64,000 nucleotides of DNA, taken from positions 22,055 to 86,054 of the forward strand of contig NZ_NNBL01000031.1 of NCBI RefSeq assembly GCF_002803065.1, written 5' to 3'. The notes under the pieces were generated by a model. It saw only the letters and a list, made by a program, of their open reading frames with translations, searched no databases and was not told the origin of the DNA. Positions 16,915-24,546 of the stretch are shown in pieces. Source of the DNA: Streptomyces sp. CB01635. Lineage in GTDB: Bacteria; Actinomycetota; Actinomycetes; Streptomycetales; Streptomycetaceae. Numbering within the stretch: position 1 is the first letter of the stretch; each line of letters starts with the position of its first letter. The position numbers were made by a program, and so were the translations under genes.

Positions 16915-18372
16915 GTGGCAACGTACTACGAGATCACGGCCACCGACTTGTCGAAGCTCACGACGGCCGCCGATGACTGGGCCGCCATGGCTGAGGACTT
17001 CGGCACACTGGTGGGGACGTACAGGAGGGAAGTGCATGGCATCTCCCTCGGCGACACGTGGGTGGGCATCAGCGCGAACGCCGGCTCCGCGCGCTTCGAC
17101 GTGACGCTGAAGGAGTACCAAGGGGCGCAGAGAGAGGCGAAGGCCGCCGCAGAACTGTTCCGGGACGCACACGCCGAGTTCAACCGTCTTCGGAAGCAGA
17201 TCGAGCACGTCCGGGAGGACGCCGTGAAGGCCGGCATGAAAGTGTCGGAGCAAGGCATCGTCGCCTTCGATACGTCGAAGCTCGACCACTCCGAGTACAT
17301 CGCCTACGCCCACGATCCCGATTACCAGGAGAGCGCCCGCACGGCTGCCAGCAGTTGGGGCGAACAGATCGACGCCGCCGTAAAGGCAGTGAACGACGCC
17401 GACGAAGGGTTCAAGCTCGCCCTCTCCGCCTTGATGCAGGACAAGAACCTCGTGGACGGCACCATCGGCGGCTTCAACCGAGAAGCGACGTCCAACCCAT
17501 ACCCATCACTTGAAGAGACGGCCAAGGCGGAACACATCCCCAAGGGCAAGAAGGCGGTCGCCGAGTGGTGGCACGATCTCGATCCGGTCACCCGCGGCAT
17601 CCTCCTCCAGGAGAAGGGCGACGAGCTGCGAAAAGCCGGCATCATGAGCCCGCTGTACGAGTGGCACAGCCCGGACGAAGGCTCAGGAGCCTTCAACACC
17701 GAAGACCCCACGGCCAAGGACCTGTGGTATTTGGCCCGGGCCCAGGGCATCGCGGCCGGAGGCGACTTCACCGGGGAGAACGCGGCGTCACGCAACATGG
17801 AGCACTACCTCGGCAAGACCGGTGAGCCGCTGGATCTGGACATCGACCGCATCCTGCAAGACGACTCCGGCTTTCGCGACGACGTCTCGGTCCACATCGC
17901 CCAGAACCAGGACGACTGGCGCAAGCAGGGGCTCGACGCCTTCGAGAAGGCCGGCGGCGACAAGACAGTCGTCGTGCCGGTGGAGAGTAAGGCGGTTGGC
18001 CGGACTTTCGGCAGTGACGAGTGGTTCCACGCGGTCGGCTCCCATCAGCAGAACGTGTCGGGGATGGTCACCGTCAGCGCCGGTGAGGACGGCAAGCCGA
18101 AAGTCTCGCTCGACTACCAGGCCAATGTCTGGGACCGGTACAACTGGGACGCCGGCAAGTCGACCACCTTCCCCGCCATCGGCGAGATCCCGGACTCCGA
18201 GATGGGCCGTCTGCACAAGACGGGCCTGGCCCAGGAATTCGACATGCGGGGCAGCAGCTCGACCTACACGTACGACCTGAACAGTGACACGAACCCAACC
18301 GTGAACCCGCCGGACCAAGGTCGCGAAGGTACCCGCGGGGACGTTTCCCGCGGCGACGAGGAGAACCGTTGA
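16915..18372 (+). CDS. Large ESX-associated protein with N-terminal WXG-like helical hairpin and C-terminal unknown domain
   Basis: 485 residues. Residues 1-110 form an amphipathic hairpin centred on W49-V50-G51 (GDTWVGISANAGS), as in ESX substrates. Residues 110-200 remain helical. The middle contains EWWHDLDPVTRGILLQ and a run of Asp/Glu-rich helices. The C-terminal part (from about 360) is beta-rich, with VWDRYNWDAGKSTTF, SEMGRLHKTGLAQEFDMRGS and YTYDL, a motif set I recall from other uncharacterised actinomycete proteins. The GTG at 16915 follows CCAGGAG. It could be a polymorphic effector or a structural partner of its 138-residue neighbour; no catalytic motif is evident. G+C is clearly lower than in neighbouring operons (34 of 60 in the line starting 17461 by my count). 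Confidence 0.6.
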   Translation: MATYYEITATDLSKLTTAADDWAAMAEDFGTLVGTYRREVHGISLGDTWVGISANAGSARFDVTLKEYQGAQREAKAAAELFRDAHAEFNRLRKQIEHVREDAVKAGMKVSEQGIVAFDTSKLDHSEYIAYAHDPDYQESARTAASSWGEQIDAAVKAVNDADEGFKLALSALMQDKNLVDGTIGGFNREATSNPYPSLEETAKAEHIPKGKKAVAEWWHDLDPVTRGILLQEKGDELRKAGIMSPLYEWHSPDEGSGAFNTEDPTAKDLWYLARAQGIAAGGDFTGENAASRNMEHYLGKTGEPLDLDIDRILQDDSGFRDDVSVHIAQNQDDWRKQGLDAFEKAGGDKTVVVPVESKAVGRTFGSDEWFHAVGSHQQNVSGMVTVSAGEDGKPKVSLDYQANVWDRYNWDAGKSTTFPAIGEIPDSEMGRLHKTGLAQEFDMRGSSSTYTYDLNSDTNPTVNPPDQGREGTRGDVSRGDEENR

Positions 18373-18878
18373 AGATCCGACGTTGCGCCCACCTCTTCAC
18401 GGCGCTGGCGACCGTCCTTGTCCTTGCCTCGTGCTCCGGCTCGGACGCGGACGATCGCCGCGTGACCGAGGGACGTGACTGGCACTGGGACAAGGAGGCG
18501 GGCGCTGCCGAGGCATCCGCGTTCATGAACGTGGCGGTACCCAAAGGCGCCACTCAGTCCAAGGGCGCTGTCCGGATCAATCCACAAGAGGACATCTACC
18601 TCCTCTCCTTCGTTACCAGCGAGAAGAACGCCGAGAGCATCGCAGAAGACCTGCACTCCGAAGAGCCCTTGAAGGACAAGACAAAGGACTTCGCTCCGGA
18701 GGGAGAGCGCTTCGGGCACCTAGGTCTGACCGAGCCGCAGACGCTCAAGGGGGCGCGATGGACGGGGGTGTGCCCTCCGTGCGTGAAGGACGACCGGCGT
18801 AAGAAGGTGCAGTGGATCGACCTCTATGTCCAAACGCTGAACGCCGAGCAGGCGAGGGTCTACCTACAGGCGTTCTGA
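18369..18878 (+). CDS. Small lipoprotein of the ESX-like cluster
   Basis: 169 residues. A TTG start overlaps the previous stop (TTGA), giving translational coupling. The N-terminus KIRRCAHLFTALATVLVLAS ends in a lipobox (L-A-S-C), so the protein is probably anchored outside the membrane. The mature part is hydrophilic with one Cys pair (GVCPPCVKDD). I do not recognise the fold. In such a position an immunity or chaperone-like role for the upstream 485-residue protein is possible but unproven. IS-derived sequence begins 2 bp after its stop, so the original 3' neighbour has been lost. Confidence 0.7.
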   Translation: MKIRRCAHLFTALATVLVLASCSGSDADDRRVTEGRDWHWDKEAGAAEASAFMNVAVPKGATQSKGAVRINPQEDIYLLSFVTSEKNAESIAEDLHSEEPLKDKTKDFAPEGERFGHLGLTEPQTLKGARWTGVCPPCVKDDRRKKVQWIDLYVQTLNAEQARVYLQAF

Positions 18879-18879
18879 G

Positions 18880-18967
18880 AGTCCAGCTCGCCGCGCGCGC
18901 CGAGTTCGTCGAGGACCGGCCGGTGGAGCTCGGCCCACACCCTAGGAGTTGTCCCGTAAATGATCTC
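18880..18967 (-). mobile_element. IS5-type transposase fragment (N-terminal tip) and putative IS end
   Basis: The minus strand reads TTPRVWAELHRPVLDELGAR followed by GELD, which matches the start of the DDE region of one Streptomyces IS5-group transposase. Only about 25 codons remain. The adjoining GAGTTGTCCCGTAAATGAT (from 18945) resembles an IS terminus. It derives from a different element than the fragment that follows. Confidence 0.6.
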
Positions 18968-18984
18968 CGGTGTGGTCAGGGAGT

Positions 18985-19540
18985 GCGGTGGCCGTCGGCC
19001 GGCCCCTGCCCGGAAGCGGCAACGACTGCAAGGCGTGGGCGGAATCCGGCGCCAAGGACGCGATCGGCGCCACCACGACGATCGCGGACGGCGGCTATCC
19101 GGGCACCGGACTTCCAGCACTTCATACGAGCGAAGAAGACATGCTCGACGCGGTCCCTCACCTGCCTGAACCACAACGCCGAGGCGGGTGTCGGCGTCAA
19201 TGACGACTTGATGGTTGGTGGAGTACCGATAGTTCTTGGACTGTTCGGCGACCGCGTGGTCGCGGGTGGGTACCAGGGTTCCGTCCACGATGAGCACGGA
19301 TTCCCTTTGGAACCGCTGGCGCGACTGGAGTGCAAGCAGGGGACCGAGCCGGGCGATGACGCGGTCCGCGGCAGGCTTCGAGATGCCGAACAACGGGGCG
19401 AGTTGGCGCAGCGTCAAGCTGAGTCCGCGCGGCTTCGATCGCCGCCAAGCAGGGCGACCAGGGAGCGGGAATGGGCTGATGGAACCTGTGCCGAGCCGGT
19501 CCTGGCGATGCCCGCCGTCAAGACCGTCCAAGTCCGCCGC
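18985..19540 (-). mobile_element. Rearranged IS5-family transposase remnant
   Basis: The minus strand from about 19440 to 19195 encodes the N-terminal/middle part of an IS5-type transposase (LFGISKPAADRVIARLGPLL, VLIVDGTLVPTRDHAVAEQS, NYRYSTNHQVVIDADTRL). After a frameshift it joins directly to the C-terminal motif RQVRDRVEHVFFARMKCWK (19165-19109). The piece that should lie between them (VGRPLPGSGNDCKAWAESGA and TTTIADGGYPGTGL, with the second catalytic Asp) is on the plus strand at 18985-19112. The element is therefore scrambled and inactive. Confidence 0.8.
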
Positions 19541-19636
19541 CCACCGCCTGCCTTCCCACCCGCTTGCTCCGGTTAACCGCCATCGCGAGCATGAGGTCGG
19601 CGCGGCCGGACTTCAGACCTGCAGTCGGCACCCTCG

Positions 19637-20059
19637 TCACCCAAGAAACGACAACCGCACCTGCCGACGCGGATTGTCCTTGTTCGTATCCACCAGGCAC
19701 ACCGACTGCCACGTGCCCATTTCCAGGGTGCCGGCGATCACCGGGAGGGTGGCGTGGGGTGGGACCAGGGCCGGGAGGACGTGGTCGCGGCCGTGGCCCG
19801 GGGAGCCGTGGCGGTGTTGCCAGCGGTCGTCCTCGGGGAGCAGGGAGTGGAGGGTGGCGAGGAGGTCGTCGTCGCTGCCCGCGCCCGTCTCGATGACGGC
19901 CACGCCGGCCGTCGCGTGGGGCACGAAGATGTTGAGCAGGCCGTCGCGGCCCGCGGCGACCTCGCTCAGGAAGGTCTCGCAGTCGTGGGTCAGGTCGACG
20001 ACCCGCTCCGCGGAGCCGGTGGATACGTTCAGGATGCGCGTGGTGAAGGCGTCGGACAT
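19637..20059 (-). CDS. yjbQ: YjbQ family protein (UPF0047, secondary thiamine-phosphate synthase-type)
   Basis: 140 residues, the normal family length. Motifs are LLNIFVPHATAGVAVIETGA (family signature with conserved His) and LLPEDDRWQHRHGSPGHGRD followed by H, plus a C-terminal GTWQSVCLVDTN. Members have weak thiamine-phosphate synthase activity in complementation tests; the true function is unresolved. The ATG at 20059 has GAGGA 8 bp upstream, preferred over frames extending to 20206, which would cross the ssu promoter. It is transcribed divergently from the ssu operon. Confidence 0.9.
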   Translation of the reverse strand: MSDAFTTRILNVSTGSAERVVDLTHDCETFLSEVAAGRDGLLNIFVPHATAGVAVIETGAGSDDDLLATLHSLLPEDDRWQHRHGSPGHGRDHVLPALVPPHATLPVIAGTLEMGTWQSVCLVDTNKDNPRRQVRLSFLG

Positions 20060-20143
20060 GCGTCCATCCTCACTCATCGGGCGCCGTCCGCGCCCGATCC
20101 GGGCCCACCACCTGATACAGCGTGTCCATCCATCGAGACGCCA

Positions 20144-20172
20144 TTGACCTTGCGTCGACAAGGTGGCTACTT
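20144..20172 (+). promoter_or_regulatory. Promoter of the ssu leader peptide and operon
   Basis: TTGACC (20144-20149), a 17-bp spacer and CTACTT (20167-20172). The ATG of the leader peptide is only 9 bp past the -10 box, so the expected start of transcription coincides with or nearly touches the start codon: a leaderless mRNA. Confidence 0.65.
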
Positions 20173-20180
20173 TCTGCGGC

Positions 20181-20264
20181 ATGTTGCGTTCAGTTCTGCT
20201 CACCACGCGCGGTCACATCGACCTGCTGCGGGTGGCCTCCGCCGCGTGTCGCCGCGGCTGCTGA
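20181..20264 (+). CDS. Cysteine-containing leader peptide of the sulfonate operon
   Basis: A 27-codon ORF whose product reads MLRSVLLTTRGHIDLLRVAS then AACRRGC. Streptomyces genomes carry near-identical 'putative leader peptides' (xLLTRRxHIDLLRVxSAxCRRGC) ahead of sulfur-assimilation operons. Mycobacterial work shows analogous cysteine-rich leaderless uORFs attenuate sulfur genes in response to cysteine. The two terminal cysteines (CRRGC) are the presumed sensor. A stable hairpin at 20321-20342 separates it from ssuC by 148 bp. It is too short for usual gene callers. Confidence 0.85.
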   Translation: MLRSVLLTTRGHIDLLRVASAACRRGC

Positions 20265-20320
20265 CGCCCTTTCCCCGCATCTCCGGCTACGTCGCGTAGC
20301 CCCGTACGCCCCTGCCTCGA

Positions 20321-20342
20321 CCCCGCGTGAACTCACGCGGGG
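20321..20342 (+). promoter_or_regulatory. Attenuator-like hairpin between leader peptide and ssuC
   Basis: CCCCGCGTGA and TCACGCGGGG are perfect arms with a minimal AC loop (realistically 8-bp arms with a 6-base loop). It lies 57 bp after the leader peptide stop and 70 bp before ssuC. It is well placed to respond to ribosome stalling at the CRRGC codons, acting as an attenuator or translation-control element. Confidence 0.5.
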
Positions 20343-20411
20343 GCGCTGACGCACACGCGTACCCCTTTCACCTTCACCGCTGCCCTCCCCTGCCTTCTGC
20401 GTGGAGCACCC

Positions 20412-21338
20412 ATGAGCATCAGCCATGCCCCGCCGGATCCGGACGTCGTCGCCAAGTCGGCTGCCCCGGATGCCGTCCCCGCCGATTCCGATGCCCCATC
20501 CGATGCCCCATCCCATGTCGATTCCGTCGGCAGTCCCGAGCTCGTCCGTCTCGTCCCCTCCTCCACCCGGCGCACTCGGGTCCCGCGCTGGCTGCGTCGC
20601 ACCTCCGGACCCGTCCTGCTGCTCATCCTGTGGCAACTCCTCAGCAGTACAGGTGTGTTGACCGCCGATGTCCTCGCCTCGCCCGGCACCATCGCCAGGG
20701 TCGCCGGTGATCTCGTCTCCGACGGGTCGCTGCCCAACGCCATGGGGGTCTCGCTCCAGCGCGTCGCGATCGGCCTGCTGTTCGGCGTCGTCGTCGGTAC
20801 CGGACTCGCCCTTGTCTCAGGCCTGTTCCGGGTCGGCGAGGACCTCGTCGACGCAAGCGTGCAGATGCTGCGGACCGTGCCGTTCGTAGGGCTGATCCCG
20901 CTGTTCATCATCTGGTTCGGGATCGGCGAGGCGCCGAAGATCGCCATCATCACGCTGGGCGTCTCGTTCCCGTTGTATCTGAACGTGTACGCCGGAATCC
21001 GCGGCGTGGACGCGCAGTTGATCGAGGCCGGGGAGTCGCTCGGACTCTCCCGCTGGGGTCTCGTACGCCATGTGGTCCTGCCGGGCGCGCTGCCCGGCGC
21101 CATGACCGGGCTGCGGTACTCGCTCGGCATCTCCTGGCTGGCCCTCGTCTTCGCCGAGCAGATCAACGCGGACGCCGGCATCGGCTTCCTGATGGTGCAG
21201 GCCCGCGACTTCCTGCGGACCGACGTCATCGTCGTCTGCCTGATCGTCTACGCGTTCCTCGGCCTGCTCGCCGACTTCGTCGTCCGTACCCTCGAAAGGC
21301 TGCTGCTGCAATGGCGACCGACGTTCACCGGCCGGTGA
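20412..21338 (+). CDS. ssuC: Sulfonate ABC transporter permease
   Basis: 308 residues. A polar Pro/Asp-rich N-terminal extension of about 55 residues precedes six transmembrane helices. The ABC permease loop (EAGESLGLSRWGLVRHVVLP, the EAA motif with G) contacts the SsuB ATPase. The protein belongs to the SsuC/TauC branch by resemblance (MLRTVPFVGLIPLFIIWFGI and FLMVQARDFLRTD). The ATG at 20412 follows GGAG. It overlaps ssuB by 28 bp. Confidence 0.93.
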   Translation: MSISHAPPDPDVVAKSAAPDAVPADSDAPSDAPSHVDSVGSPELVRLVPSSTRRTRVPRWLRRTSGPVLLLILWQLLSSTGVLTADVLASPGTIARVAGDLVSDGSLPNAMGVSLQRVAIGLLFGVVVGTGLALVSGLFRVGEDLVDASVQMLRTVPFVGLIPLFIIWFGIGEAPKIAIITLGVSFPLYLNVYAGIRGVDAQLIEAGESLGLSRWGLVRHVVLPGALPGAMTGLRYSLGISWLALVFAEQINADAGIGFLMVQARDFLRTDVIVVCLIVYAFLGLLADFVVRTLERLLLQWRPTFTGR

Positions 21339-22099
21339 CCACCACCAAGTCCCCGTCCACAGAGACCCGTTCGGCCGTGCGCGTGGAGGGGCTCACCCGC
21401 TCCTTCGACGGGCGTGCCGTCATCGACCGCCTCGATCTCGACGTGAAGCCGGGCGAGTTCGTGGCGCTCCTCGGCCGCAGCGGCTGCGGCAAGTCGACCC
21501 TGCTGCGCATCCTCGCCGGGCTCGACCGCGACATCGAGGGCACCGTGCTCGTGCCGCGCCGCAAGGCCGTCGCGTTCCAGGCGCCGCGTCTCATGCCGTG
21601 GAAGCGGGTGTGGCGCAACGTACTGCTCGGGCTGCCGGGCAAGCCCGAACGGGCCCTCGCCGAGCGGGCATTGGAAGAAGTCGGACTCGACCATCGCACG
21701 AACGCGTGGCCCAAAACCCTGTCCGGCGGCGAGGCCCAGCGTGCGTCGCTGGCCCGCGCTCTGGTGCGCGAGCCCGATCTGCTGCTGCTCGACGAGCCGT
21801 TCGGCGCACTCGACGCGCTCACCCGCATCAAGGCGCAGCGCCTCGTCGACGAGCTGTGGCAGCGACGCGGCTGCGCCGTCCTCCTGGTCACGCACGACGT
21901 CGAGGAGGCCGTCCTGCTCGCCGACCGTGTGCTCGTGATGGACGAAGGCGTCATCGCGTACGAGACCGAGATCGATCTGGAGCGTCCGCGCGGGATATCC
22001 GACCCGCGCTTCGGCGAACTGCGCACCGAGCTGCTCCACCGACTGGGGGTCGACGCGCCGGAGACTTCCTCCCCTGCCGCTACCACTGCCGCCGCCTGA
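21311..22099 (+). CDS. ssuB: Sulfonate ABC transporter ATP-binding protein
   Basis: 262 residues with complete ABC motifs: Walker A GRSGCGKST, Q-loop AFQAPRLMPW, signature LSGGEAQRASLARALV, Walker B LLLLDEPFGALD and H-loop LLVTHDVEEA. The QAPRLMPW sequence is characteristic of the SsuB/TauB group. It overlaps the permease gene, ensuring coupled translation. Confidence 0.94.
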   Translation: MATDVHRPVTTTKSPSTETRSAVRVEGLTRSFDGRAVIDRLDLDVKPGEFVALLGRSGCGKSTLLRILAGLDRDIEGTVLVPRRKAVAFQAPRLMPWKRVWRNVLLGLPGKPERALAERALEEVGLDHRTNAWPKTLSGGEAQRASLARALVREPDLLLLDEPFGALDALTRIKAQRLVDELWQRRGCAVLLVTHDVEEAVLLADRVLVMDEGVIAYETEIDLERPRGISDPRFGELRTELLHRLGVDAPETSSPAATTAAA

Positions 22100-22263
22100 C
22101 GTTTCGTCAGGCCCTCCCGCCCCTACACACACCACCCGTACCGGCACACCGCCCTACGGCCATGCCGGCCTGCGCCGGCGGGCCGAAGCCCACCCGCCGA
22201 GACCGACCAGCCATGACCAACCCGCCAGGACGACCTGCCATGAACCCACCGAACGGACTCCCC

Positions 22264-23307
22264 ATGCGACGACGCCTCGCCCCCGCTCTGCTGCTCCCCC
22301 TGGCCCTGCTGCTCGCCGCCTGCTCCGGTACCTCCGCCGCCGATACGTCCACCGGCGGCTCGGGCGGCGGCGGCACCGACGGCAAGGGGAGCCTCACGCT
22401 CAACGTCGGTGACCAGAAGGGCGGTTCGGAAGCCGTACTCCGGGCCGCCGGAGAGCTCGACGACCTCGACTACAAGATCCGCTGGTCGACCTTCACGTCC
22501 GGGCCACCGCTCCTTGAGGCCGTCAACGCCAAGGCGGTCGATATCGGAGGGGTCGGCAACACCCCGCCCGTCTTCGCGGCCGGCGCCAACTCGAAGATCA
22601 CCATCGTGGCGGCCAGCCACGGGACCGCGAAGGGCGACACCATCCTCGTCCCGACCGACTCGAAGCTGAAGAAGCCCGAGGATCTCAAGGGCAGGTCCAT
22701 CGCCGTGGCGCAGGGCTCGTCCGCGCACTACCAGTTGGTCGCTTCCCTGAAGAAGGCCGGTCTTTCCCTGAAGGACGTGCAGGTCAAGTACCTCCAGCCG
22801 GCCGACGCGCTGGCCGCGTTCACCGGGGGCAAGGTGGACGCCTGGGCCGTCTGGGACCCGTACACCTCCCAGGTTCTGCGGGGGAAGCAGGGGCGTGTGC
22901 TCACCGATGGGGACGGGCTCACCAATGGGCTCGCGTTCCAGGTCGCGGCGCCGTCCTCGCTCAAGGACAGCAAGAAGGCCGCTGCGATCGGTGACTACCT
23001 CAAGCGGCTCAAGCGTGCCCAGGACTGGGTCTTCAAGCATCCCGAGGCGTGGGCGAAGGTCTGGGCGAAGGACACCGGGCTGCCCTACGACGTCGCTCTG
23101 GACGCGGTGAAGCGCACCAACGGCACCCGGGTCACCGTCGCCGTGGACAAGCCCGCCATCGCCTCGGAGCAGCAGATCGCCGACACCTTCGCGACGCTGA
23201 AGCTGATCCCCCGGAAGGTCGACTTCGCGTCGTTCGTGGACACCCGCTTCAACGGTGGTCTGCCGGCGTCGACGACCGCGCCCCGCACCTTCGGCAAGGA
23301 GTCCTGA
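22264..23307 (+). CDS. ssuA: Sulfonate ABC transporter substrate-binding lipoprotein
   Basis: About 347 residues. A lipoprotein signal (MRRRLAPALLLPLALLLAAC) leads to a Gly/Ser-rich linker and then a type II periplasmic-binding fold of the SsuA family (LNVGDQKGGSEAVLRAAGEL, IGGVGNTPPVFAAGA, IAVAQGSSAHYQLVASLKKA, DAWAVWDPYTSQVL). It captures alkane- or aromatic sulfonates outside the cell. In-frame ATGs at 22213 and 22240 (the latter with AGGA upstream) are alternative starts; 22264 gives the most typical lipoprotein n-region. Confidence 0.92.
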   Translation: MRRRLAPALLLPLALLLAACSGTSAADTSTGGSGGGGTDGKGSLTLNVGDQKGGSEAVLRAAGELDDLDYKIRWSTFTSGPPLLEAVNAKAVDIGGVGNTPPVFAAGANSKITIVAASHGTAKGDTILVPTDSKLKKPEDLKGRSIAVAQGSSAHYQLVASLKKAGLSLKDVQVKYLQPADALAAFTGGKVDAWAVWDPYTSQVLRGKQGRVLTDGDGLTNGLAFQVAAPSSLKDSKKAAAIGDYLKRLKRAQDWVFKHPEAWAKVWAKDTGLPYDVALDAVKRTNGTRVTVAVDKPAIASEQQIADTFATLKLIPRKVDFASFVDTRFNGGLPASTTAPRTFGKES

Positions 23308-23309
23308 CG

Positions 23310-24491
23310 ATGAGCGTCCACCTTCACTGGTTTCTGCCGACCGGCGGCGACGGCCGCACGCTCGTGGACCGACACGCCTACACCGACGGGGGCGTGAAGC
23401 GCTCGCGGATCGCTCCGGTCAGCGGCGTGCGCGCGCCCGACATCGACTACCTGACCCAAATAGCCAAGGCCGCCGAGCAGTTGGGGTTCGAGGCGGTCCT
23501 GACGCCGACGGGCACGTGGTGCGAGGACGCCTGGCTGACGACGGTGGCCCTCGCCCAGCACACGAAGCGGCTCAAGTTCCTCGTGGCGTTCCGGCCCGGG
23601 GTGATCTCGCCGGTGCTCGCCGCCCAGATGGCGGCGACGTACCAGCGGATCACGCGCGGGCGGCTGCTCCTGAACGTGGTGACGGGTGGTGACTCGACCG
23701 AGCAGCGGCGCTTCGGCGACCACCTGGACCACGACCGGCGCTACGCGCGGACCGACGAGTTCCTGTCGGTCGTGCGGGGTGTGTGGAGCGGGCAGCCGTT
23801 CGACTTCGACGGTGAGCACTACCAGGTGGAGGGCGGTCTCACCGCGCTGCCGCCGGACCCGCTGCCGGAGATCTTCTTCGGCGGTTCGTCGGCCGCGGCG
23901 GGTCCGGTCGCCGCGCGGCACACCGATGTCTATCTGACCTGGGGCGAGCCGCCCGAGCAGGTGAAGCAGAAGATCGACTGGATCCGAGGGCTCGCCGAGA
24001 AGGAGGGGCGCACCGTCCGGTTCGGCATCCGGCTGCACACGATTTCGCGCGACTCGTCGGCGGAGGCGTGGGCAACGGCGAACCGGCTGCTCGACGACCT
24101 GTCGCCGGAGACCGTGGCGGCCGCCCAGGAGGCGCTCGGCCGCAGCGAGTCGGTCGGGCAGCAGCGGATGCTCGCGCTCCACGGGGGCTCGCGCGACGAC
24201 CTGGAGATCTCGCCCAATCTGTGGGCGGGCGTGGGTCTCGTGCGGGGCGGCGCCGGCACGGCGCTCGTCGGCAGCCACTCCGACGTCGCGGACCGGATCG
24301 AGGAATACCACGCGCTGGGCGTCGAGCACTTCGTCCTGTCGGGCTATCCCCATCTGGAGGAGGCGTACTGGTTCGGGGAGGGTGTGATCCCGGACCTGGC
24401 GGCGCGCGGTCTGCTGCCGCGGACACCGGCGTCGCCGCTCACCAGGCCGGCCGTCGGTGGCGCGCCGCTTCTGGTCGCCGGGGGCCGCTGA
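23310..24491 (+). CDS. ssuD: FMNH2-dependent alkanesulfonate monooxygenase (LLM class)
   Basis: 393 residues. It starts 2 bp after ssuA. MSVHLHWFLPTGGDGRTL and the sequence LEVAFRPG-like KFLVAFRPGVISPVLAAQMA, LLLNVVTGGDSTEQRRFGD, DHDRRYARTDEFL and FGGSSAAAG are diagnostic for SsuD. The enzyme cleaves the C-S bond of imported sulfonates to release sulfite and an aldehyde, using reduced flavin from a separate reductase that is not encoded here. It is the last clear member of the ssu operon. Confidence 0.94.
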   Translation: MSVHLHWFLPTGGDGRTLVDRHAYTDGGVKRSRIAPVSGVRAPDIDYLTQIAKAAEQLGFEAVLTPTGTWCEDAWLTTVALAQHTKRLKFLVAFRPGVISPVLAAQMAATYQRITRGRLLLNVVTGGDSTEQRRFGDHLDHDRRYARTDEFLSVVRGVWSGQPFDFDGEHYQVEGGLTALPPDPLPEIFFGGSSAAAGPVAARHTDVYLTWGEPPEQVKQKIDWIRGLAEKEGRTVRFGIRLHTISRDSSAEAWATANRLLDDLSPETVAAAQEALGRSESVGQQRMLALHGGSRDDLEISPNLWAGVGLVRGGAGTALVGSHSDVADRIEEYHALGVEHFVLSGYPHLEEAYWFGEGVIPDLAARGLLPRTPASPLTRPAVGGAPLLVAGGR

Positions 24492-24546
24492 ACCGTCGCG
24501 CGCTCACTGCGGGAAGATCCAGGACCCCGGTTCAGTTAGTAGAAGC

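Noticed and set aside
24488..24535. Possible terminator after ssuD (CTGAACCG / CGGTTCAG)
   Set aside because: Only 8-bp arms with a 32-base loop; too weak to claim.
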